64,000 bases of DNA from Pezicula radicicola (taxonomy: Eukaryota; Ascomycota; Leotiomycetes; Helotiales; Dermateaceae), in NCBI GenBank assembly GCA_003008705.1, contig PDUO01000090.1, positions 67,886-131,885 on the forward strand. The letters run 5' to 3'. A program made the translations under genes and the position numbers. This document shows, in pieces, positions 34,799-44,431 of the stretch; the stretch's first letter is position 1, and each line of letters starts with the position of its first letter. A model generated the notes under the pieces. That model had not been told where the DNA came from. It saw nothing but the letters and a program-made list of their open reading frames with translations, and ran no database searches.

Positions 34799-35115
34799 AT
34801 AGAAATATTTGTGTTGACGTTGCCTACTAGCTGGACCCATTTGAATTCTACCAGTCCCTGGATCTCAAGATAAATAGAGATAGAAAATACATTTTACACT
34901 TGACCTACTTTGATGACTATTAAAAAAGAAGTCGTTACCATTATGCTTCAAAATGGCGGGCGATCACTACACTTTTTGCATCTCAATCAGACCCTTTCCC
35001 CCCTTTCTGTCTAAGTCCAATCTTCATGCAATTGAACACTTTATTTGATGTAGCAGGTATATATCTAAGTCAACTTAACTTTGCTACTTGATCTAGTATT
35101 TCCTTGACTAATAAA
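34799..35115. other. Short intergenic spacer between convergent genes
   Basis: This AT-rich stretch of about 300 bp lies between the thioesterase 3' end and the thiolase 3' end. No gene or repeat is seen. Confidence 0.5.
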
Positions 35116-36560
35116 TTACAGATTGGCTTGAGTACTAAACGTTTTTCTAGTATCGCCCAAGGTAAAGTCATTACGGTACTTCTTACTTCTGACTCGGTCA
35201 GCATCACTATCGGTGATGCTTCGGGCCTCTACAGCAGGATTGTACCCAAGCCAGCTAGCCTGGGCAATTTCCTGATCGCTGACCTTCGGGTTAGTCTTCC
35301 CATCGGCGCGCTTGTACACATTGACCACAACAGCGCCGCCCAAGCCCAAGTTATGTTGTAGTGCAACCTACGTCTTGTCCACGAGTCGATTGTTGGCCCA
35401 TCCACGCAGCTGCCAGGTCAGCTCAGCACACTGAGCGAGCCCTGTTGCACCAATGGGGTGCCCCTTAGAGATCAATCCTCCAGATGGGTTCACCACCATC
35501 TTTCCACCAAACGTGATATACCCTCTTCGGACCATTTCGTGGGCCTTGCCAGGCTCGGCAAAGCTCAGTACATCTAGGAGCACCAGCTTATTTGTGGCGA
35601 AACAGTCGTGCAATTCGTATACTCTGACATCGCTAGGTTTGATTACGGCCTCCCTCATGGCCGCTTGAGCCGTTCGCTAGGTTATATCATAGCTGATAAG
35701 TTCCATTGCGCTTGTCTAAAAGGCTTGGGGAGAGTCAGTATGGAATGACTGCCCCGCCATTAATATGGCCTAGCCTTAGAGATATGGTCGCGCATCCAAG
35801 AACCTCTGCGAGACAATAACTACTGCTGCTGCACCATCACTTGTAGGGCTACATTGCAATTTTGTCAAAGGAACGAAAATCGTTGGTGAGTCCTGGATTT
35901 CCTTGAAGGTATAGTTTTGGCGGAACTGTGCATACGGATTACGTTGCGAGTGTTTATGCAAGATGCGACCAATCTCAGCAAAGTCTTCTTATGTTGCTCC
36001 GTACCTGCAATGTTTGGTTATCTACTTATACCCAGTCTAACGCTGAATGTGGACGTACCGTTGCATGTACTCCCGACCTGCGTTTGCGAAATATTGTGCC
36101 GTCAAGGGGGCCTTCTTCTCGATGCCCACCAACCCAGCCATTTTCGCGGCAAAACACGCCTACTAGAACTAGGTCTGTCGTCCCATACACTCTTAAGACT
36201 TCCTGGTTTCATCTTCTCAAATCCGACCACCAGAACACAGTCTACGCTACCGCTTGTTATAAGTGTACGGGCCAAGTAGAGACCAACGGAACCGGTAGCA
36301 CAGGCATTGCTGGTGTTAACAATGGGAATAGTAGACATGCTAAACTAGTAGAAAACTCGTTGGCCAGATGTCGAATCGCCGTAGACAAAGTAGGCAACTC
36401 CATGCTGAACGTCGTCGTAGTTGATCTGAGCATCTAGCATGGCTTTAACACCAGCCTCGTAGCCCATTTTAGGATACTCGCGCAATCTACGTGGCTTGAT
36501 GAATTGCGGTATACCAACACCAAGCATGTAGGCTTGTTGTTTAGGTTGTAGAGTCGTCAT
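35116..36560 (-). pseudogene. SCPx-type 3-ketoacyl-CoA thiolase, broken
   Basis: It starts MTTLQPKQQAYMLGVGIPQF at 36560 and ends QANL at 35116. The nucleophile motif SNACATGSVG is intact, as are YELHDCFATNK and NPSGGLISKGHPIGATG, whose His and Cys complete thiolase catalysis. This sequence style is that of the SCP2/SCPx thiolases that cleave 3-keto-2-methylacyl-CoA. TAG at 36345 is a Gln in relatives (VFY-Q-F). A frameshift lies near 36165. A TAA lies near 35990 after YGAT, several stops lie at 35675-35785, and TAG near 35368 is a Gln. One intron near 36000-36055 still splices. The ANL end resembles the weak PTS1 of catalase and may be degraded. This is the last step of the beta-oxidation round encoded here. 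Confidence 0.88.
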
Positions 36561-36662
36561 GGCGGAGGCTTGAGAACGGAACTTTACCTGCGCTAGAATT
36601 GTTAGAAATAGAATTGTAGATAGATAACCCTTTGGTCTTTCTCTTTTGCTAAACCACAACTT

Positions 36663-38652
36663 CTATCGACAAACCGAGATTGACATTCCGGTAGATGGCC
36701 GCATGGCCTGGCGGGTGTTCTTTAGAAAGCCTGGGCGGCGGAGACCCGGGGAGGCACAATCCACAAACTGGTCAATCATGGGGATGGGAATGCGGTGCTT
36801 CCGAATGATAGCGACGAGGAAGGTGATAGCCGATGTCGCTGACGGATATCGATGCTGCATTTGTGAAAGGACCTCCAGCGACTGGTAGAATCGACCGATG
36901 CTTAGAGTCCGAGTCATCTCGGTCTTGGACTGGATACCGACGAAGTGAATGAGGATGGCCGATATCAGGGCCGGGACTCCTGTGGTGGGCAGGAACCGCA
37001 CCAGATCCCGGCTGTGCAATTCGGCGCTGATATAGGTAAGGAATGTAGCTGCTTCAGTCAACTTGCATCGAGAGATTTCAGTCTGCTTCCCAGGGTTCGA
37101 GAGCCGTCTTGCGGCCTGGAAAACTTAGGGTCGGTGGAGTACGGCAACGGTAGTGAAGAAGACCATCTTTAACAGCGAGTGATAGAAAAACAGGATTTGA
37201 TCGTCGTCGGGCGAAATAGCAACCTCGCTGTCGGGCAACGTAGGATCTATCTCGATCGAGAGGCATTGCGACCATTCGGACAGCTCTTGATCACACTGGG
37301 CCCAGTGCCCGAGCTGGAGGGGCGAAAAGTCCTGAGGGGCAATCATCTGGTTTACCGTGGCACTGCCGTCCTGTAAGTCACCGAGGATGGAATACTGTGA
37401 CTCCAGAACATGACTGATGATGATAGAGAGTCTGGCCAGATCAATACACGTGACGGCCAGATGCTTCTGCCGGCGGTTGTGTTGGACGCCCAGCTCGTCC
37501 CCAAGCCACTGCACGATGCTATCCGAGAAGGGCTCCATCTCGAAATCACTCAGCTCGAGTATGGGCGTGTCATACTCGCCATTGCGGATACGGACAGGGA
37601 GTCTCATGCCCAGTCCGATCAGTCGGTCCCGGATGAAGCAGCTCCACCAGAACCGCTTGTGCAGCCGCTGCTCCTGTGCACTCAATGCCAGGTGCTCTGG
37701 GTTACGATTGAGGCCCACCACCAGGGCCGACGAGAGACACAGGCCCATCCAGTACCAGGCGTCTTTCTCATCGTCCGGGGTCTGATACCAGTGCGTCATT
37801 AGGAGCAAGGCCTGCACCAGCACGATTCGATCCTGCTCCGTGTCCGCATGGTACAGCATTCGCACCCGCGTAAAAAAGACGGCGGGCGCCTCGCGTGGGC
37901 TGTGGAGGTCCCTCTCCGCTAGCATCCGCTCATCCACATAGCCGACACTGATAAACATCACGGCCTGGAAGAGGAGTAGGCTAATCGAGCCCGGTTGGCC
38001 GTTAGTCAGGATAGACGTCAAGAAATCAGTGAGATGGAAGATTGGGAAGAGAGGATGCACGTATTGAACAAAGCACCGGGGCAGCTCGCGGAGAAATGCT
38101 GGGTCTGGTATGGTCAACGCCCCCTTCGCTTGCAAATACTCGATGTCGGCTTGCGAGAGGCGCGACGGCAGCGGTTTGATGTATCCGGGGATTTGCTTGT
38201 TGGTCATCACCGATGCAGACGTCGCCGTCCGGCGTGACTTGGGCTGCTGGTCGCCCATGGGCCGCGGGACGCCTTGGCTCGACCAGCGCGCGAGCCGCAA
38301 GACGTATTATCAAAGGAGAGACACATGGGCAGGTCATCGGGATCACCAGGATCACCACTCAGCGCGGGCGACAGCAGTGGGGGGCCCACGACGACCGTCC
38401 GTGGCTCGGACCGCCGAGGTGGTGGTGGTAGTAGTCGCCTACCTCGTCGCGAGTGTACCATCGACAACCATCCAGTCTGCAATTGTTGCATGGCGTCCCG
38501 GAGAGCAGCGCGTCACACCGCACCCGCCGCGAGCGGCACGAGAGGCAGGCGGTCGGCGCGCGCTGCATTGTCCGGTGCCTGGGAGTGGTGGTAGTGGTGG
38601 TGCTGGGGGTGGAGGTGCTGGGTTGGGCCGGTTGCTGGGCTTTAGCTTCCAT
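36663..38652 (-). pseudogene. Zn2Cys6 transcription factor 1, one premature stop
   Basis: Exon 1 carries a binuclear zinc cluster, ACLSCRSRRVRCDA with CNNCRLDGCRW. An intron follows (acceptor uncertain, about 38300-38450). The long second part has the fungal-specific regulatory domain with FVQYVHPLFPIFHLTDFL, DAWYWMGLCLSSALVVGLNR and RFWWSCFIRDRLIGLGMR. The C-terminal part continues after TAA at 37125-37127 (HRP-stop-VFQAARR, Gln in the closest comparison) through SAILIHFVGI to a stop at 36663. Overall it resembles the CTF1/FarA-FarB group that controls fatty-acid and cutin-derived acid catabolism. That fits a regulator of the neighbouring beta-oxidation genes. A protein truncated at the TAA would keep DNA binding, so partial function is possible. 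TF 2 at 40657-43036 is a paralog. Confidence 0.75.
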
Positions 38653-38668
38653 AGAGAGAGGGAGGTGG

Positions 38669-38704
38669 TCGATGAGGTTGATGAGGTTGATGAGGTTGGT
38701 AAAA
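38669..38704 (+). repeat. 9-bp tandem repeat upstream of transcription factor 1
   Basis: About four copies of GATGAGGTT lie just 5' of the factor's first exon (minus strand). They may belong to its 5' leader. Confidence 0.7.
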
Positions 38705-38907
38705 AGGTGCAGGTGGAGGCGCAGGAGCGAGATGTTTTGTATTGTTGGATGTCTACCGATCCCCGGACAACGAGAGAATCCAAGGAATTAATTACTACTA
38801 CTATAGATATCTACCACTCGGTAAACAGCCAACAATACAACCAACCCTTGGCACATAAACTAACCTATTCCCCCATCCTGCATTTTCAAGAGTCTGCTTA
38901 AATTAGA

Positions 38908-39887
38908 TTAAATGCTTAGCATCGCCTTTAGTCTATTTTCATACCCCCGTTTGGTTGCTGATATATTCGGCGCGATCATTTCAAATCCGTGCGGCAGCCC
39001 GGGATACAAGTGGAATTCGGTTGTGATATTCTCTGCTAATAGCCTTGTCGTATATGTGATACTCTCATCGCGGAAGATGTTTAGTCCTCTAACATCAATA
39101 TAGGCGGGTAGCAAGCCTGCTAAACTCTTCGCTCGTGCAGGGACTGAGTACAGTGAGACGTCCGCGTCGGGGTGTCCTGCCTTGTCTCCAAGTAGTGCAG
39201 TCCAGGCCACGATATTGTCTTCGGTTTTCCAGAAAGCAAAAAGGTTTCATGGCCTTATTCACAGTCGTATTTTGGTCATCGAGCATAGGATAAACAAGGA
39301 TTTCCTTAGCTAGAGGCGGCCGAAGGTTTCTGTCTCGAGCTAACAATGTAACCCCAGCGGTTAGACCACCGCCTGCGCTTTCCCCAAAGACTGCAATTCG
39401 TGACGGGTCAATATCATGTTTCCGTGCATTCTAGCTTAACTAGACAAGAGCGGAATAATAGTCTTCGACAAGAGTCATTCCAGTAAAGTTGGGAGTTAAA
39501 CGATAGTTGACGCTAAAGATAGGAACGGATGATTGGCTGACGAGAAGTGCTGTAGACCGAGCGAAGAGTTGGGTAGATCCCAGTATCATACCACCACCGT
39601 AATAATGTAGAATAGCTGGCCCCGGCTCTGAGCGGGGGGCTCTTCTTTGTAAAGCCGTAAACCTCGATTACATATCCATCAGGAGCTTTGACGTGGTATA
39701 CGGTCTGTCCTACGTCCGGCGAATCGGGCAATCTTGCGTAAAAGGCGGCAATCGTTGCTTCCCGACCCTCTCGAGCTTACTGAATACCCTGAAGGGTAAG
39801 TTTAGGCCGCCCCGGCCCCGACCCCGACAGTTCTGGAATGAGTAGCTCGAGGGCTTTAAAGTATTCGGGGTCAAATTGCAGAGGCAT
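38908..39887 (-). pseudogene. Alpha/beta hydrolase 2, paralog of hydrolase 1, broken
   Basis: It starts MPLQFDPEYFKALELLIPEL at 39887. The oxyanion motif reads HYYGGGM, where the first motif residue is normally His, so a CAC-to-TAC change is likely. The nucleophile elbow IAVFGESAGGGLTAGVT is intact, followed by LVYPMLDDQNTTVN. The Asp and His ends of the triad are IDVRGLNIFRDES and YPGLPHGFEM. TAG codons at 39440 and 39431 replace Trp and Gln of ALV-W-LS-Q-NA. Another TAG near 39780 and a frameshift near 39225 complete the damage. Its job would be ester or lactone hydrolysis after the Baeyer-Villiger step. Two hydrolases and two BVMOs give one pair for each ring or keto position, if the pathway works twice. 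Confidence 0.85.
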
Positions 39888-40656
39888 TTCGGCTTTTGAG
39901 AGGAAGAACTTGGTAAAAAAGAGAAGCTCGCGTAGGCGCTGCTGTCGTTTATGAAAGTCTGTCGTGTTTAGGAAATAGGATGGTGTAGCTCCTAGTTATT
40001 AGTTACCGAGGGTCGACTACGCCAATCTATTCCTGTTTGATCTCCGTAGAGACCTTGGATATGGCGTACTGTCTGTAGCTGCCGATTTCCAGGACTGGGG
40101 ATGGTGTAAATCGAAACGGTAGTGTATTTACAAGAATTGTTTCTGTGAAGATTACTATAAACCTACAACGCCACCCGCACAGCGATGGCCGTTGATAGTC
40201 CCTACCATTTTTCTATCTAACGAATGCCTATATAGAAGCCTAGTTGAAGACTCGAAGTAATTCATTTGGTGTAATGCCGTTTTGTCCATGAGTAATGTAC
40301 TCGTTTTCTTGCCACCATCCCCTCAGTTATGAACACACCTAGGTAAGCGTCATGTACCCCGGAAAGCTACAATGCTTTCATTATCTTCAGATAACAGGAT
40401 AGTGAGATCAGAAACATCAGTGGCCAGTGAGCTAGAGAGGTTGGTAGGATTACAACTCATTTTAAATAGAAGCTAACGTAATAAGCAATTAATAGCAATC
40501 CTTGGTATTAGTCCTAGTCCAAAACGTCCTTGTGGCGGTTTCCCAAAGATAGAAATGGCACGAAAATATCGGTATAGGTTTACAAAACATTGACTCATTT
40601 ACATGCAAAACTCTCAACTAAGAACTCTGCAGCGGTCATGGCTTTCGTTCTCGATT
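39888..40656. other. Intergenic, no supported gene
   Basis: No reading frame or repeat of note. It probably contains the hydrolase 2 promoter and the 3' flank of transcription factor 2. Confidence 0.4.
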
Positions 40657-43036
40657 TCAGATGTAACGAACGTTACTGGAGTTCGGCGAGGGCATATATT
40701 CTCCTTGTCCAACGCCGGCTGTGATAAAGAAGTTAGGGTTGGCATCAAAGTTAACTAGAGTTTGAAGCAGATCCTCTTCCGTGTCAATTCCAGTCCATTC
40801 AGCCTGTGTGTCAGTGGTACCACTGTCGCCCATCTCTGACTGTGACAGAGGGTTTAGTCCCCCGGGTGTCAAATAGATCCCATTTGTAGGTGCATTTTCA
40901 AAGCTTAAGGGAGTCATGAGGGTGTTTTCCGCCGTGGCTAACAGGTCCATGGGCTCATGCACCTGTACATCGGCAGGGACGCTCATGGATCCTGTCCGGA
41001 AACGCGGTCTTCTAGGTCTGCTGAGTGATCTGGTATTTGTAGACAATGGAGCCAAATTCAGCATGGGGATGTGGATGTTGGTCTTTTGAATGACGCCTTC
41101 TAAAAACCACACGGCGTGGTCTGCGGACGCATACATATCTCGAAGACACTGGAGGGCTTGTCAACACTGGTAGAATCTCCCAATAGAGGTATAGCAAACT
41201 TCCCCTCCGGAATAGCGGGTGTCGATCAGGTGAATAAGGGTGGCGGACAAGAGTGCCGGGATGGCAGAAGTAGAGGCAAAGCGCAATTGATTCCCTTGAT
41301 GTAAATCGTACACCACTTCTGTGATATATGCGGCGGCATTGGTGACCTTTTCCCTTGACTGGCGCTTGGTCACTTCGCCGTCAGGCATGCTCGGACTGGC
41401 TCACAGCGCCTGTGGTCGGTGTAGAATCACCGTTGCTGTCAGGTAAATCATATGCAGCAGAACCTGGTGTAGATGTAAAATGAGCTGACGGTCATTCTGT
41501 TCCTTTGTCTGCTTCTATACCGACAGGCCGGGTTGAGGTCTTGCAGCCAGTCTTCGAGATCACGATCACAGCTTGCCATCTCCTGCATCTGATTAGCGGA
41601 CCTTCTTGGCATAACCATCATCGTGATATTCTCCTCCGGCCCGCGGGCTGGGTTGCCGAGGATCGAATACTGAGTGAAAAGGATATCCCCAATGTGAATA
41701 CAGAGTTGGCTAAGCTCAATGAAACATAGAGCAATGCTTTGCTTGGTTTGAATATCGTCCGCCGACAACGGCAGGGGCCCCAGATACCGCAAAACATTGT
41801 CCTCGAGTGGCTCCATTTCCCAATCCTCCAATGTCATCATTGGAACATCAAATTGTCCTGCACGAATCCGGGCAGGCCGTCGGATTCCAATGGCTAGGAG
41901 ACGATCTCGCACAAAACAAGACCACCAGATCCTCTTCCGCAGGCGTTTTATTGCGGGGCTGATATCCAGAGAGTCAGGGTTGCGGTGCATTCCTAGGACC
42001 TGCGCCAGGGACAGCGTAGCGCCGGTCCAATACCACGTTTCCTTTTCATCCTCCGGCTTGTCATACCAGAATGTCATCAGCAACAAGGCCTGGAGTACTG
42101 CAATGCGGTCGGGCTCGCAATCCTGGTCATACAGCAATCGTGCTCTCCCGAAAAATTCCTTTCGCACCGACCTACGATCCCTATATCCCCTTGCGATGGG
42201 ATAGTCTATATCCATGAATACAGAACTGGCGAACATCACTGCCTGGAATACCATCAGGCTTACTGGGGTACTTCCATCGCAACGAGCAATCGGGGAGAAA
42301 AACCCCGCCACGTCCAGGATTGGCATGAATGGATGGATGTACTGGAGATATTTCCGAAAGAGTTCAGCCTGGAGGCCGTCATCAGGTAACGTCAAGGCCC
42401 CTTTCTTGGTCAGGTACTCTATGTCTATCGGCTTCAAACGCGCCGGTAGAGGTTTTATATATGAGGGTAGCCCCTGCGTTTGTTTGTCTGCTGAGGCGCG
42501 GGAATGGCCCGAAGGTGCGTCCTCAGGACTCGCAATTGAGCTTCTAGGTGAAATGATTCCATCCTCAGCTTGTGCAGAGTGCTTCTGGCCATGTACAGAC
42601 TCCCGTGAGCCTGTGGTGTTCTGTTAGCAATGGCAAATCACCTCCTTTTCCGTTGAGAACCAAGGGGCTCTGCATAAGCCACAGGCGGGAAATTGAAAAG
42701 TTTACCTTCAAAGGTGAGTGACACAGGAAAATCCTCAGCGACTGTGTTTGATCTCTGGGTGCGTTCAGCTGCACCGGTCGATGTGCCGGTCGATGCACGA
42801 ACTCGGCCACGACTCGACACCACAAGACGACAGTTAACATTATCGAGACGGCAATTCGTGCAAGGTGTTCCTCCATTCGTTACATCGCAGTGCACCTTCC
42901 GACTGCGACAAGAGAGACAGGCTTTGGAAGCACGCCGCTTTCCAGCAGGTTCGGGTTGCAACTCATTCGCTTTTCTTTTGTTTGGCCCAGATGGCTGCGG
43001 GGGCTCAAAATCCTCGTGCTCTCTAGGTGAAGACAT
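40657..43036 (-). pseudogene. Zn2Cys6 transcription factor 2, paralog of factor 1, broken
   Basis: It starts MSSPREHEDFEPPQ at 43036. The zinc cluster is ACLSCRSRKVHCDV with CTNCRLDNVNCRL, preceded by basic residues (GKRRASK). An intron near 42500-42640 leads to YLTKKGALTLPDD, KYLQYIHPFMPILDVAGFF, ETWYWTGATLSLAQVLGMH and RIWWSCFVRDRLLAIGIR. The C-terminus (41136 to 40657) is acidic. Lesions are a missing base near 41500, TGA near 41401 and TGA at 41161 (Trp in FYQC-W-QALQCL). These are TGA, unlike the TAG/TAA of the metabolic genes. It shares order and motifs with factor 1, so the two arose by duplication, on the same strand with hydrolase 2 between them. Confidence 0.8.
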
Positions 43037-44431
43037 CGTCCCAAGAGACCACACGGCATAGCATATGCATATAGTTATTTAAGAGGAACGGATGGCCAGC
43101 ACAACTGAAGCGAACAGATGAGTGTTTTATCCCGTAAGGGAGTGAAGCGAGTGGGAGACCAGGAAGACCTGCAAGACCTGGAAGTCTGCCTCCATGTCCA
43201 CCTCAAAACGGCATGAGCGTGAGTCGGGATCAGATGAACCTTCCCGTATATACCGTCTTTCATTTGGATATCGAGCTTCGATCAACAGTTGCAGTAGACA
43301 CCTCAGGCTGTCTGTTGCATTGCCTCGGCTATAGATGTAGACACGCGGGCTACAATCTTACAACGCCACCGTTCAGGTTGGCGGTCCTTTAGTGTTCCCC
43401 TCAAAACCTTGGGGTATTGGCGCTAAAACTCAGGGGAAGGGAAATCTGGTCCAGGGTCCAGGGTCAAACAATCCAGGTGCCAGGTAACTGGAGATACAAA
43501 TCTTTTGAAGATCGTGACTTTGATTCGCTACTACCCAAGCCATCAGCGCTTCTGTAACTATTGTTAATAGACTGCTTGAAAAGAGCTGTCTTTGCAGTGC
43601 TACGTATAGGGGGCTCGCCTCCGCTACTTTATAGAACCCAGCACTTTCCATTTAACATAGCATTTTCTTCAGTGATTCTGTGACTCCTGAAGCGATTGAT
43701 TGATTCATAGTCATAGTCATAGTCACAGTCGTAGCAGTTCCGCATCTCTGTACTTTTCAGGCCTTCCCTAGGCCTCTACTTCTATATACGAGGCTTCCAA
43801 CGTCATTATCGCATAGAAGAAACCCAGAGGGTCTCGCATCAAGATTATGTGTCAAGCTTCCACAATGTTTCTTGCTGGGCTGTATGGCTGATGATGACGT
43901 TGTATATCGTGCTTCGCCTAGAGAAGGGGTGGTGCCCTTGAAAGAATCATGCTGAGATCTTCATCTAAGGTCAGCCCATCTAAATTCCTATCGGTACTCA
44001 CAGCATTCACGTTATTATACATTATAGCAGGGCCTAAGGCACGCCTAACACGATCGAGGGACTGGTCAGCTGCAGGGAGAAGAGTCGCGAAAGCATGTTA
44101 CATGGCTGATCGAAACGAAGATACTTCAACCAAAGCACCTAGAACAAAAGTTATACCAATGCTGCTTACATAAAATTATATAAACCACGATCGTCTGCTA
44201 ATGCGTCGCAAAAAAGGATGGGGAGGCCGGGGCGTACAAATATACGACAATTATCTGCAAAGCCGAGGTCAGCCAGATGTGTCCTTGGTTACCACACTTT
44301 CACCTGACAATATCAACATAAATGGGCAGGCCACCAAGACAAAGGGGCCTTGTTGATTTTCCTCAAATGGTCTAAACAGAGTTAGACTAAATATCTCCAT
44401 CGGGTAGAGACGCTTATATTATCTCACTATC
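43037..44431. other. Intergenic, divergent promoter of factor 2 and the P450
   Basis: No supported gene. A short tandem TCATAG run lies near 43707-43728. The two genes point apart, so control sequences probably lie here, but I cannot name any site. Confidence 0.4.

Noticed and set aside
36102..36437. Forward frames of 120-169 codons over the thiolase.
   Set aside because: Antisense to a clear SCPx-type thiolase, with no protein features.
38110..38901. A 263-codon forward frame in GC-rich DNA.
   Set aside because: It lies antisense to the Zn2Cys6 factor 1 exons and has a low-complexity Arg/Ala/Gly-rich translation. It is a shadow frame.
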